Positions 54,439-64,000 of a stretch of 64,000 bases of DNA are shown here, piece after piece. A model generated the notes under the pieces. It worked only from the letters and a program-made list of their open reading frames with translations. It searched no databases and was not told the origin of the DNA. Made by a program: the position numbers and the translations under genes. Each line of letters starts with the position of its first letter. Positions within the stretch are counted from its first letter, which is position 1. This DNA comes from Flavonifractor sp052065355. Lineage in GTDB: Bacteria > Bacillota > Clostridia > Oscillospirales > Oscillospiraceae. The stretch is taken from assembly GCF_052065355.1 (NCBI RefSeq), contig NZ_JBQHUF010000010.1, positions 50,787 through 114,786 of the forward strand. Direction: 5' to 3'.

Positions 54439-55805
54439 CATACAGCCGGTCCGCCGGCACGTTCCGCCAGGATTTTGGGGAAGAAATGGAGAAACAGAAT
54501 GGTGGTCACCGTGGCGGCCACCGCGTCGGCAATGGGCTCGGACAGGAAGGTGGCCTCCGCCGACACCAGGGCGGGCAGCAGCAGCAGGCAGGCCAGGAAC
54601 ACGCTCTTGCGGAACAGGGAGCAGAACAGCGCCAGCCGCACATGGCCCAGGGCGGTGGTCTCGTCCACCAGGGGGTACTGCACCGCCAGAGGCAGGATCA
54701 TGGCGGTAAACACCTTGATGTATCCCACCGACCGCTCCAGCACCTCGGCGTTCTGGGTAAACAGCCGGACGAACAGGGGTGAGAGGGTGTGGGTGACGAT
54801 CATCATAATGGCGCAGAAGGTGAGGCACAGCCCCACAATGGATTTTAATGCAGTCTTGATGCGCTTCCCATTCCCCGCGCCGTAGTTGAAGCTGATGACC
54901 GGCTGGGTGCCCAGGGTCAGGCCGCCCATGGGCATGGTGATAAGCAGCAGGTAGCTCTGCACGATGGTGGCGCAGGTCACCAGGGTATCGCCCAGCTTCG
55001 GGCCGCCGTACCGCTGGAGTACGGTGTTGAGGACGATCAGCAGAATACTGTCGGTGGCAATAATAAGGAAGGGCGACAGGCCGAAGGCCACGATATTCTT
55101 CATGATCCGCCGCTCAAAGCCGCCCCAGCGCAGGGGCACCGGCATGCTTCTCCGCAGCAGGGCCCACAGCACGAAGGCGCAGGAGGCCATCTGGGAGATC
55201 ACTGTGGCGATGGCCGCGCCCGCCACCCCCAGGTCCAGCAGGAAGATGAACACCGGGTCCAGGGCGATATTCAGCACCGCGCCCAGCATCACCGTGGCCA
55301 TGCCCAGACCGGAAAAGCCCTGGGCAATGAGGAAGCTGTTCATGCCCGTGGCCATCAGGGCGAAGAAGGTACCGGCGGTGTAAATGGTAAGATAGGTATC
55401 GGCATAGCCGAAGGTGGCGGAGCTGGCGCCGAACCACATGAGCAGGTGCTCCTTCAGCAGCAGAAACAGAGTGGTCAGCACGCCGGAGAGCACCAGCAGC
55501 ATGAGGAAGCTGTTGGACAGCACCTTCCGGGCTTCCTTCTCGTTCCCCTCTCCCATGCGCATAGCCAGGATGGGCGAGCCTCCCAGGCCCACCAGGGTGG
55601 CAAAGGAGCCCAGCAGGGTGACGATGGGGCCGCACACCCCTACGCCTGCCAGGGCCAGGTCCCCGATTTCCGGAATGTTTCCAATATACATGCGATCCAC
55701 GATACTATATAATACACTGACCATCTGAGCCAGCATGGTGGGGATCGCCAGGCGGCACACCAGGGGAAATACCGGGTCTTTGCCCAGGTCGTTGGTCCGT
55801 CGCAT
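54438..55805 (-). CDS. MATE family efflux transporter
   Basis: A 455-residue protein with twelve predicted helices in two similar halves, exchanging Na+ or H+ for drugs or metabolites. The beginning (DLGKDPVFPLVCRLAIPTMLAQMVSVLYSIVDRMYIG) and GVCGPIVTLLGSF are typical, and so is QPVISFNYGAGN in the second half. ATG 55805 is 6 bases after GGAGG; an ATG at 55811 is too close. Its promoter sits next to the CIRCE operator shared with hsp20. Confidence 0.94.
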   Translation of the reverse strand: MRRTNDLGKDPVFPLVCRLAIPTMLAQMVSVLYSIVDRMYIGNIPEIGDLALAGVGVCGPIVTLLGSFATLVGLGGSPILAMRMGEGNEKEARKVLSNSFLMLLVLSGVLTTLFLLLKEHLLMWFGASSATFGYADTYLTIYTAGTFFALMATGMNSFLIAQGFSGLGMATVMLGAVLNIALDPVFIFLLDLGVAGAAIATVISQMASCAFVLWALLRRSMPVPLRWGGFERRIMKNIVAFGLSPFLIIATDSILLIVLNTVLQRYGGPKLGDTLVTCATIVQSYLLLITMPMGGLTLGTQPVISFNYGAGNGKRIKTALKSIVGLCLTFCAIMMIVTHTLSPLFVRLFTQNAEVLERSVGYIKVFTAMILPLAVQYPLVDETTALGHVRLALFCSLFRKSVFLACLLLLPALVSAEATFLSEPIADAVAATVTTILFLHFFPKILAERAGGPAV

Positions 55806-55833
55806 ATCCATCCTCCTTCACGGTATCCTGGGC

Positions 55834-55862
55834 ATTATACCTCTTTTTCCAGGGCGCGTAAA
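55834..55862 (-). promoter_or_regulatory. promoter of the MATE gene
   Basis: On the minus strand TTTACG, 17 bases, TATAAT. Its -35 begins 16 bases from the CIRCE element. Confidence 0.75.
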
Positions 55863-55877
55863 CCCCTCCGCGCCGTT

Positions 55878-55904
55878 TTAGCACTCTCGGCCTAAGAGTG
55901 CTAA
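55878..55904. promoter_or_regulatory. CIRCE operator (HrcA binding site)
   Basis: TTAGCACTC, 9 bases, GAGTGCTAA: a perfect match to the consensus. HrcA represses heat-shock genes through it. It lies between the divergent MATE and hsp20-clpB genes. On the hsp20 side a TTTACA (55907-55912) with TATATT 19 bases on, or the TATAAT at 55955-55960, may be the promoter; this is not settled. Confidence 0.97.
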
Positions 55905-56104
55905 TGTTTACAATTTGGACATAATTTGATGTATATTTGTTCACAGTCTCGCCCTATAATCTCAATCAGAAAACGAGATAAGCCCCGGATCAATGGGGCA
56001 GAAAGAGGATGAGCGCCATGGAAAATCGGAGAAATTAGCAATTCATTTTCTTGACTGCTAACGCATTTCATCCACCAAATCCAACAGACTAAGGAGAGAT
56101 CATT

Positions 56105-56533
56105 ATGTTTGGTATGCTTCCTTTTGAGCGCAATAACGACAACGTGTTCGATACGTTTGATAACTTTACCCGCAACTTCTTCCAGAGCAGCAACGCCAAC
56201 CTGCCCGCCTTCCGGACCGACATCCGGGACGCCGGCGACAAGTTTGTTTTAGAAGCTGAGCTGCCCGGCTTTAACAAAGAGGACATCAAGCTGGACGTGA
56301 AGGACGGCATCCTGACCATCTCCGCTGAGCACAAGGAGAACAAGGAGCAGAAGGACGACAAGGGCTCTTACATCCGCCGGGAGCGGAGATACGGCTCCTT
56401 CACCCGTTCCTTCGACATCACCGGCATTGATGAGAGCGGCATCACCGCCGCCTACCAGAACGGCATTCTGGAGCTGAATCTGCCCAAGGCCGTCCCCGTG
56501 GTTCCTGAGACCCGTCGGATCGCCATTGATTGA
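56105..56533 (+). CDS. hsp20: Hsp20/alpha-crystallin small heat-shock protein
   Basis: A 142-residue ATP-independent holdase chaperone. The alpha-crystallin domain runs from about residue 37 (FRTDIRDAGDKFVLEAELPGFNKEDIKLDV) to the conserved AYQNGILELNLPK. The C-terminal I/V-x-I/V motif is present in a form near RRIAID. The ATG at 56105 follows AAGGAGAG. The CIRCE element about 200 bases upstream predicts heat-shock control by HrcA. clpB follows and probably shares the transcript, so the two may act together on aggregated proteins. Confidence 0.96.
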   Translation: MFGMLPFERNNDNVFDTFDNFTRNFFQSSNANLPAFRTDIRDAGDKFVLEAELPGFNKEDIKLDVKDGILTISAEHKENKEQKDDKGSYIRRERRYGSFTRSFDITGIDESGITAAYQNGILELNLPKAVPVVPETRRIAID

Positions 56534-56544
56534 CCTGGATATCC

Positions 56545-56587
56545 GGGAGCCGGTCAGCCGTGGCTGACCGGCTCCCTGTCGTTTTTC
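56545..56587 (+). terminator. hairpin between hsp20 and clpB, possible partial terminator
   Basis: GGGAGCCGGTCAGCC/GGCTGACCGGCTCCC around GT, then TGTCGTTTTT. The broken T run may allow partial read-through into clpB. Confidence 0.65.
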
Positions 56588-56612
56588 CCCATGAAAGGAG
56601 ATGTGACGCGAT

Positions 56613-59243
<2,631 letters not shown>

Positions 59244-59253
59244 GCTATAAGGA

Positions 59254-59292
59254 AACAGCGCCTGCCGCAGCCGCGGCAGGCGCTGTTTTTTT
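59254..59292. terminator. bidirectional terminator between clpB and the AGCS gene
   Basis: AAACAGCGCCTGCCGC/GCGGCAGGCGCTGTTT around AGCC, with T and A runs. Confidence 0.93.
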
Positions 59293-60676
59293 ACTTATTC
59301 ACCATGGGGATCTCGGTCTTGTCCACCTCGTCCAGATTTCTCAGATAGTGCTTGGTATCTTTGGCAATGGTTCCGGACAGCAGGAGCACGGCGATGAGGT
59401 TGGGGACGGCCATGAAGGCGTTGAGGATGTCGGCGATGGTCCACACCAGATCCAGGGCCAGCACCGGGCCCACCACCACCACGGCCACGAAGATGATCTT
59501 ATAGGGCAGGATAGCCTTCTTGCCCCACAGGTACTGGGCGCACCGCTCTCCGTAGTAGGACCAGCCCAGGATGGTGGACCAGGCGAAGGTGATGATGCCC
59601 ACCACCAGGATGACGGGGCCCAGCACGGGGATCTGGGAGAAAGCCAGGGTGGTGAGCTGGCCGCCGTCGGCAATGGTGTCCATATTGATATCGGGGTTCT
59701 TCATGATGGTGGACACCAGCACCAGGCCGGTCATGAGGCACACCACCACAGTGTCCCAGAAGGTGCCGGTGGCGGACACCAGGGCCTGACGCACCGGGTT
59801 GCGGGTCTGGGCGGCGGAGGCCACCAGGGGTGCGGAGCCCAGGCCGGACTCGTTGGAGAAGAGGCCCCGGGCCACGCCGAAGCGCATGGCCACCATCAGG
59901 CCCTGTCCCACCAGGCCGCCGGCCACCGCGCCGGGCTTGAAGGCCAGGGACAGGATGGCGGAGACGGCGGGGCCGATGAAGTCGTAGTTGATGCCCAGGA
60001 TGATGAAGCAGCCCAGGACATAGAAGATAGCCATGAAGGGCACCAGCTTCTCACACACGCTGGCAATGGCGCTGATGCCGCCGATGATGACGATACCGGT
60101 GAGGATACCGCCCACGATGCCGATGACGATGGGCGGGATGCCGATGGGGATGTTGTTCTCAATGACCTCGGCGATGGCGTTGATCTGGGTGCCGCAGCCG
60201 ATACCGAAGGAGGCCAGGGCGGCCAGGGCGGCGAAGAGGACGCCCAGCCACTTCATATTGAGGCCGCGCTCCAGGGCGTACATGGCGCCGCCCTGCATCT
60301 TGCCGTCGGGGGTGCGCACCCGGTACTTGACGGCAATGAGGGACTCGGCGTACTTGGTGGCGATGCCGAACACGCCGGCGATCCAGCACCAGAACACGGC
60401 GCCGGGGCCGCCCAGGAAGATGGCGGTGCCCACGCCCACGATGTTGCCGGTGCCGATGGTGGAGGCCAGTGCGGTGGTGAGGGCCTGGAACTGGCTCACA
60501 TCGCCGGGCGCCTCAGGGTCGCGGGTGATGGACAGCTTGATGCCCGTCCAGGTCTTGCGCTGGATGACGCCGGTACGCACGGTCATGAACACGTGGGTGC
60601 CGAAGAGCAGGACGATCATGGGCAGGCCCCAGATGAAATCGTCCAGCCAGTTGATGAAATTGATGATGATCTCCAC
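59291..60676 (-). CDS. alanine/glycine:cation symporter (AGCS family)
   Basis: A 461-residue Na+-driven importer of alanine or glycine with about eleven helices. The signature GLFSNESGLGSAPLVASAAQ is present, as is the N-terminal FQALTTALASTIGTGNIVGVGTAI. The ATG at 60676 follows GAGGAGAG. A single gene, 24 bases after topB on the same strand, so possibly transcribed with it. In amino-acid fermenters such transporters feed alanine to pyruvate metabolism. Confidence 0.95.
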   Translation of the reverse strand: MEIIINFINWLDDFIWGLPMIVLLFGTHVFMTVRTGVIQRKTWTGIKLSITRDPEAPGDVSQFQALTTALASTIGTGNIVGVGTAIFLGGPGAVFWCWIAGVFGIATKYAESLIAVKYRVRTPDGKMQGGAMYALERGLNMKWLGVLFAALAALASFGIGCGTQINAIAEVIENNIPIGIPPIVIGIVGGILTGIVIIGGISAIASVCEKLVPFMAIFYVLGCFIILGINYDFIGPAVSAILSLAFKPGAVAGGLVGQGLMVAMRFGVARGLFSNESGLGSAPLVASAAQTRNPVRQALVSATGTFWDTVVVCLMTGLVLVSTIMKNPDINMDTIADGGQLTTLAFSQIPVLGPVILVVGIITFAWSTILGWSYYGERCAQYLWGKKAILPYKIIFVAVVVVGPVLALDLVWTIADILNAFMAVPNLIAVLLLSGTIAKDTKHYLRNLDEVDKTEIPMVNK

Positions 60677-60700
60677 ACGCTCTCCTCTTTTCTCTCTGGT

Positions 60701-62884
60701 TTATTGGTTCTGCTCCAGCCACTTTTTCAGCTGCTCGGCCATGGCGGAGTTCCCCTTCTCCTCCTGCTGAGCCTGCTGCTGGAGATACCGACGCACATCC
60801 CCCTTGCCCGCCGATTTCTCCGAGCGGCGCTTCTTGAAGTCGCTGAGCTTCTCCCGGTAGCCGCAGACGCAGGCGAACATCTGCTTCTCCCCTTCGCCCC
60901 GCAGCTCCATCTTCTTGTGGCAGTTGGGGCAGCGGGCGTTGGTCACCTGCTTTACGCTGCGGCGGTAACCGCATTCCCGGTCGGGACAGACCAGCATCTC
61001 TCCCCGTTTGGTCTTGACCCGCAGCAGATACTTGCCGCAGTCGGGACAGGGGGAGCGGGTCTGGTTGTCGTGGCGGTAGGATGCGTCGCTGGCCTTCACC
61101 TGGCTCACCAGCCGGGAGGCAAAGTCCCGCATCTCCGACACGAAGGCGTTCTCCTGCTCCTTTCCCTGGGCGATATCTCCCAGCCGTTTCTCCCACTGGG
61201 CGGTGAGGGAAGCCGACCGCAGGTCAGATGGAGCCAGCCCCACCACCTGGATACCCTTGGAGGTGGGCCACAGCTCCTTGCCACGCCGCTCGATATAGAA
61301 GGCGGAGAACAGCTTTTCGATGATATCCGCCCGTGTGGCGGGAGTGCCCAGGCCGCCTGTCTCCTCCAGGATGCGGCTCTGATCCTTATCCTTCACCTGG
61401 GCCGCCGGATGCTCCATGGCGGTGAGCAGGGTGGCCTCGGTGTACCGCTTGGGCGGGGCCGTCTGGCCCTGCTGGGTCTTGGCCCACCGGACGGGCAGCT
61501 TATCGCCCTGGCGTAGCTCGGGGAGGGTCTGCTCCTTCTCGTCCTCGTCGGCGTCCTCCTCGTCCAGGGCAAAGGAGCGGTCATAGGCCGCCTTCCAGCC
61601 CTGCTCCTTCACGATCTTCCCCTTGGCGTGGAGGACCTCGTCCCCCACCTTCACCTTCAGGGTGACCTCCTCATACTGGAAGGGGGGCAGCAGCACCGCC
61701 AGGAAGCGGCGGACCACCAGGTCGTAGATGTTCCGCTCCGGACCGGACAGCCGCCACAGCTCGGGCTGCTCCTCGGTGGGGATGATGGCGTGGTGGTCGC
61801 TGACCTTGGCGTTGTTCACCAGGTAGCGGGTCTGGAGGGGCCGGTTCATCAGGATCTGCTGGGCCAGAGGCTTGTACTCCTCCACCAGCACGCTGCGCAG
61901 CCGCTCAGGCAGGGTGGGCACCACGTCGTCGGAGATATAGCGGGAGTCGGTACGGGGATAGGTCAGCAGCTTGTGGACCTCGTAGAGGTTCTGCATGATG
62001 CTGAGGGTCTCCTTGGCGGAGTAGGCGTACTTCTTGTTGGCGTCCCGCTGAAGCTCCGTCAGGTCATAGGCCGCCGGCGGCGGTGTCTGCTTCCAGGTCT
62101 TTTTCACCTCAATGAGGGTGCCCGTGCCATTGGCAAGGGCGGCGGCGATCCGCTCGGCCTTCTCCCGGTCAAAAGTGCGGGCCTGGTTGTTTTTGTCCCG
62201 CCAGGTGGCGGTGAAGCCGTCAAACCCCGCCCGCACCGTCCAGAATTCCTTGGGCTGGAAGGAGCGGATCTCCTCCTCCCGGTCCACGATGAGGGCCAGG
62301 GTGGGCGTCTGCACCCGCCCGGCGGAGAGCTGGGCGTTGTGCTTGCAGGTCAAAGCCCGGGTGACGTTGAGGCCCACCACCCAGTCGGCCACGCTGCGGG
62401 CTCGGGCGGAGTGGTACAGATTGTCGTAGTCGGCGGCGGGCTTTAAGTGGGCGAAGCCGTCCTTAATGGCCTTGTCGGTCTGGGAGGAGATCCACAGCCG
62501 CTTGGCCGGCTTCTTCCACCCCGCCTTCTCCATGATCCACCGGGCCACCAGCTCGCCCTCCCGGCCGGCGTCGGTGGCGATGACCAGCTCGCTCACGTCC
62601 CCCCGGCGCATGAGGGCCTGGACGGCGCGGAATTGCCGCCCGGTCTGGGGGATGACCACGGTCTTCATCTTATCAGGCAGCATGGGCAGGGTGAGCATAT
62701 CCCACTTGGCCCACGCCTTGTCGTAATCCTCAGGGGGCGCCAGCTCCACCAGGTGCCCCAGGGCCCAGGTGACGATATACTTCTCCCCTTCCAGGCAGCC
62801 GTCGCCGGACTGTCTGCAGCCCAGCACCCGAGCCAGCTCCCGGCCTACCGAGGGTTTTTCTGCCAAAACCAGTGTCTTTGCCAT
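60701..62884 (-). CDS. topB: DNA topoisomerase III
   Basis: A type IA topoisomerase of 727 residues that cuts one DNA strand and resolves linked DNA. The Toprim start KTLVLAEKPSVGRELARVLG and the acidic ATDAGREGELVARW are intact. The catalytic Tyr is about residue 309 (LLTYPRTDSRY). A C-terminal zinc-ribbon region (CPDCGKYLL, CPDRECGYR, CPNCHKKMEL) ends in a Gln-rich tail. The AGCS gene follows after 24 bases. Confidence 0.96.
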   Translation of the reverse strand: MAKTLVLAEKPSVGRELARVLGCRQSGDGCLEGEKYIVTWALGHLVELAPPEDYDKAWAKWDMLTLPMLPDKMKTVVIPQTGRQFRAVQALMRRGDVSELVIATDAGREGELVARWIMEKAGWKKPAKRLWISSQTDKAIKDGFAHLKPAADYDNLYHSARARSVADWVVGLNVTRALTCKHNAQLSAGRVQTPTLALIVDREEEIRSFQPKEFWTVRAGFDGFTATWRDKNNQARTFDREKAERIAAALANGTGTLIEVKKTWKQTPPPAAYDLTELQRDANKKYAYSAKETLSIMQNLYEVHKLLTYPRTDSRYISDDVVPTLPERLRSVLVEEYKPLAQQILMNRPLQTRYLVNNAKVSDHHAIIPTEEQPELWRLSGPERNIYDLVVRRFLAVLLPPFQYEEVTLKVKVGDEVLHAKGKIVKEQGWKAAYDRSFALDEEDADEDEKEQTLPELRQGDKLPVRWAKTQQGQTAPPKRYTEATLLTAMEHPAAQVKDKDQSRILEETGGLGTPATRADIIEKLFSAFYIERRGKELWPTSKGIQVVGLAPSDLRSASLTAQWEKRLGDIAQGKEQENAFVSEMRDFASRLVSQVKASDASYRHDNQTRSPCPDCGKYLLRVKTKRGEMLVCPDRECGYRRSVKQVTNARCPNCHKKMELRGEGEKQMFACVCGYREKLSDFKKRRSEKSAGKGDVRRYLQQQAQQEEKGNSAMAEQLKKWLEQNQ

Positions 62885-62900
62885 GTGATCGCTCCTTCTC

Positions 62901-63221
62901 TCAGAGGGTCATGCTCCAGTTCCCCAGCTGGTCCAGGATGGGGATGAGCTGGCGGCAGGGCTCGGTGATGGCGTACTCCACCCGCACCGGTACCTCCAGG
63001 TACTCCTGCCGGGTCACCAGCTTGTCCTCCTCCAGCTCCCGCAGGGCGTTGGCTAGCACCGTGTTGGACACCCCGTCCAGGGTCTTTTTCAGCTGATTGT
63101 ACCGGGTGGGACCGTTGTTGTACAGAGAGCAGAGGATCTGCATCTTCCACTTGCCTCCAATGAGGGCCAGCGCCCGGTTCAGCGGGCAGGTATCCATACA
63201 GGGACAGTTCTCGTGCTCCAC
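62901..63221 (-). CDS. HxlR family transcriptional regulator
   Basis: A 106-residue winged-helix regulator. The N-terminal CPCMDTCPLNRALALIGGKWKMQIL and the recognition part RYNQLKKTLDGVSNTVLANALRELEEDKLV are typical of HxlR/MarR-like repressors, many of which sense redox or aldehydes through Cys. Three Cys in the first 12 residues could be such a sensor. Start GTG 63221 is 9 bases after AAGGAGG. It is divergent from the LysE-type exporter, which it probably controls. Confidence 0.93.
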   Translation of the reverse strand: MEHENCPCMDTCPLNRALALIGGKWKMQILCSLYNNGPTRYNQLKKTLDGVSNTVLANALRELEEDKLVTRQEYLEVPVRVEYAITEPCRQLIPILDQLGNWSMTL

Positions 63222-63237
63222 AGGTCAGTTCCTCCTT

Positions 63238-63300
63238 ACCTGGTACGGAAATTCTGCGCTCTTGCACTTTAGCTTGTTAGGTTTTATAATACTACCAGGT
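63238..63300. promoter_or_regulatory. LysE-gene promoter flanked by an inverted repeat
   Basis: TTGCAC (63262-63267), 17 bases, TATAAT (63285-63290) point to the LysE-type gene. ACCTGGTA (63238-63245) and TACCAGGT (63293-63300) form an 8-base inverted repeat flanking the promoter, a possible operator for the divergent HxlR protein. Confidence 0.65.
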
Positions 63301-63337
63301 TGGAAAAAAGGAAAGCATTTTTTGGGAGGAATGAACT

Positions 63338-63949
63338 ATGCCGCCGTATTTGCAAGGTCTGGGCATCGGTCTGGCCTACGTGGCCCCTATCGGGATGCAG
63401 AATCTGTTCGTCATCAACACCGCCCTCACCCAGCCCCGGCACAAGGCGCTGCTCACAGCGCTTATCGTCATCTTCTTCGACGTGACCCTGGCCCTGGCCT
63501 GCTTCTTCGGCGTGGGCGCCCTGATGGACCGGTTCACCTGGCTGAAGATGATCGTCCTGCTGGCCGGCGGCGCCGTGGTCATCTGGATCGGCATCGGCCT
63601 GCTGAAGGATAAGCCCTCCATGGACCACAACGTGGACGTGAACGTCTCCCTGCCCAAGGTGGCCGCCAAGGCCTGCGTGGTCACCTGGTTCAACCCCCAG
63701 GCTCTCATTGACGGCACCCTGCTCTTCGGCGGGTTCCGGGCGGGCAATCCCGGCGCGGTGAGCACCCAGCTGATTCTGGGCTCCTCCTCCGCCTCCTTCC
63801 TGTGGTTTTTCGGGATCACCATTCTGATCTCCTTCTTCTCCGCCCGGTTCAACGACAAGATCCTCCGGGTCATCAACGTGGTCTGCGGCATCATCATCAT
63901 CTTCTACGGCGCCAAGCTGCTGCTCCAGTTCTTCCAAATGATCATGTAA
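63338..63949 (+). CDS. LysE/ArgO family amino-acid exporter
   Basis: A 203-residue six-helix transporter of the LysE family. VAPIGMQNLFVINTAL matches the family start (the APIGMQN loop), and VTWFNPQALIDGTLLFGG is another signature. The closest fit is ArgO/LysE, which exports basic amino acids such as arginine or lysine. The ATG at 63338 follows TGGGAGG. Divergent HxlR regulator suggests inducible export; a link with lysine or other amino-acid use is only a guess. Confidence 0.93.
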   Translation: MPPYLQGLGIGLAYVAPIGMQNLFVINTALTQPRHKALLTALIVIFFDVTLALACFFGVGALMDRFTWLKMIVLLAGGAVVIWIGIGLLKDKPSMDHNVDVNVSLPKVAAKACVVTWFNPQALIDGTLLFGGFRAGNPGAVSTQLILGSSSASFLWFFGITILISFFSARFNDKILRVINVVCGIIIIFYGAKLLLQFFQMIM

Positions 63950-63952
63950 ACA

Positions 63953-63998
63953 AACAGCGGGGCCGCTCCCAAGGGGTGCGGCCCCGCTTCTGCTTTTC
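63953..63998 (+). terminator. terminator after the LysE-type gene
   Basis: AGCGGGGCCGC and GCGGCCCCGCT pair around a CTCCCAAGGGGT-like loop, followed by TCTGCTTTTC. Confidence 0.8.
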
Positions 63999-64000
63999 TT

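Noticed and set aside
56011..56040. Nine-codon frame (ATGAGCGCC... to TAG) upstream of hsp20, perhaps a leader peptide
   Set aside because: It has a weak purine-rich stretch upstream but no regulatory codon run and no attenuator structure after it.

Overview
The window looks like a chromosomal segment of a GC-rich, spore-forming Clostridia member, probably Oscillospiraceae near Flavonifractor, Intestinimonas or Lawsonibacter. This is inferred from an alaS T-box leader, a perfect CIRCE element, the sporulation genes yqfC/yqfD, a Gram-positive division and cell-wall cluster led by mraZ, strong AGGAGG ribosome sites, and the lysine-fermentation enzyme Kal. No rRNA, tRNA, CRISPR array, IS element or prophage was seen.

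Layout. 1-2150: end of an iron alcohol dehydrogenase, two small membrane-associated proteins, then the T-box leader. 2158-13446: alaS, a cytidylate-kinase-like gene, gdhA, a repeat-rich 600-bp gap, an FAD oxidoreductase, an ECF sigma factor with its putative membrane regulator, a GNAT acetyltransferase and citrate synthase. 13601-14812: corA behind a structured leader. 14861-29129 (minus strand): the division and wall cluster mraZ, rsmH, ftsL, PASTA-PBP, murE, mraY, ftsW/spoVE, murG, murA, ftsQ, DUF881, sbp, ftsZ. murD, murF and ftsA are missing from it, and murC lies alone at 44205.

29398-44091 (minus strand) is housekeeping: coaD, rsmD, a transglutaminase lipoprotein, uvrC, HPr, mutS2, phzF-like, recO, a 41-aa YqzL gene, era, ybeY, an unknown Cys-rich protein, phoH, yqfD, yqfC and a CCA-adding-type enzyme.

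45641-53823 is the most distinctive locus. A sigma54-dependent activator faces an operon of two different thiamine-diphosphate enzymes, a short-chain dehydrogenase and a sodium:solute symporter. A -24/-12 promoter and a 20-bp-spaced direct repeat lie between them. It reads as an inducible catabolic system for an imported substrate, probably an organic acid, that cannot be named from sequence.

53984-63949: kal, a MATE exporter divergent from hsp20-clpB across a CIRCE operator, an AGCS amino-acid symporter, topB, and an HxlR regulator divergent from a LysE exporter.

Other signals worth attention: mutually exclusive helices in the corA leader, a 121-bp duplication of the gdhA 3' end with its terminator, and helically phased MraZ boxes upstream of mraZ.
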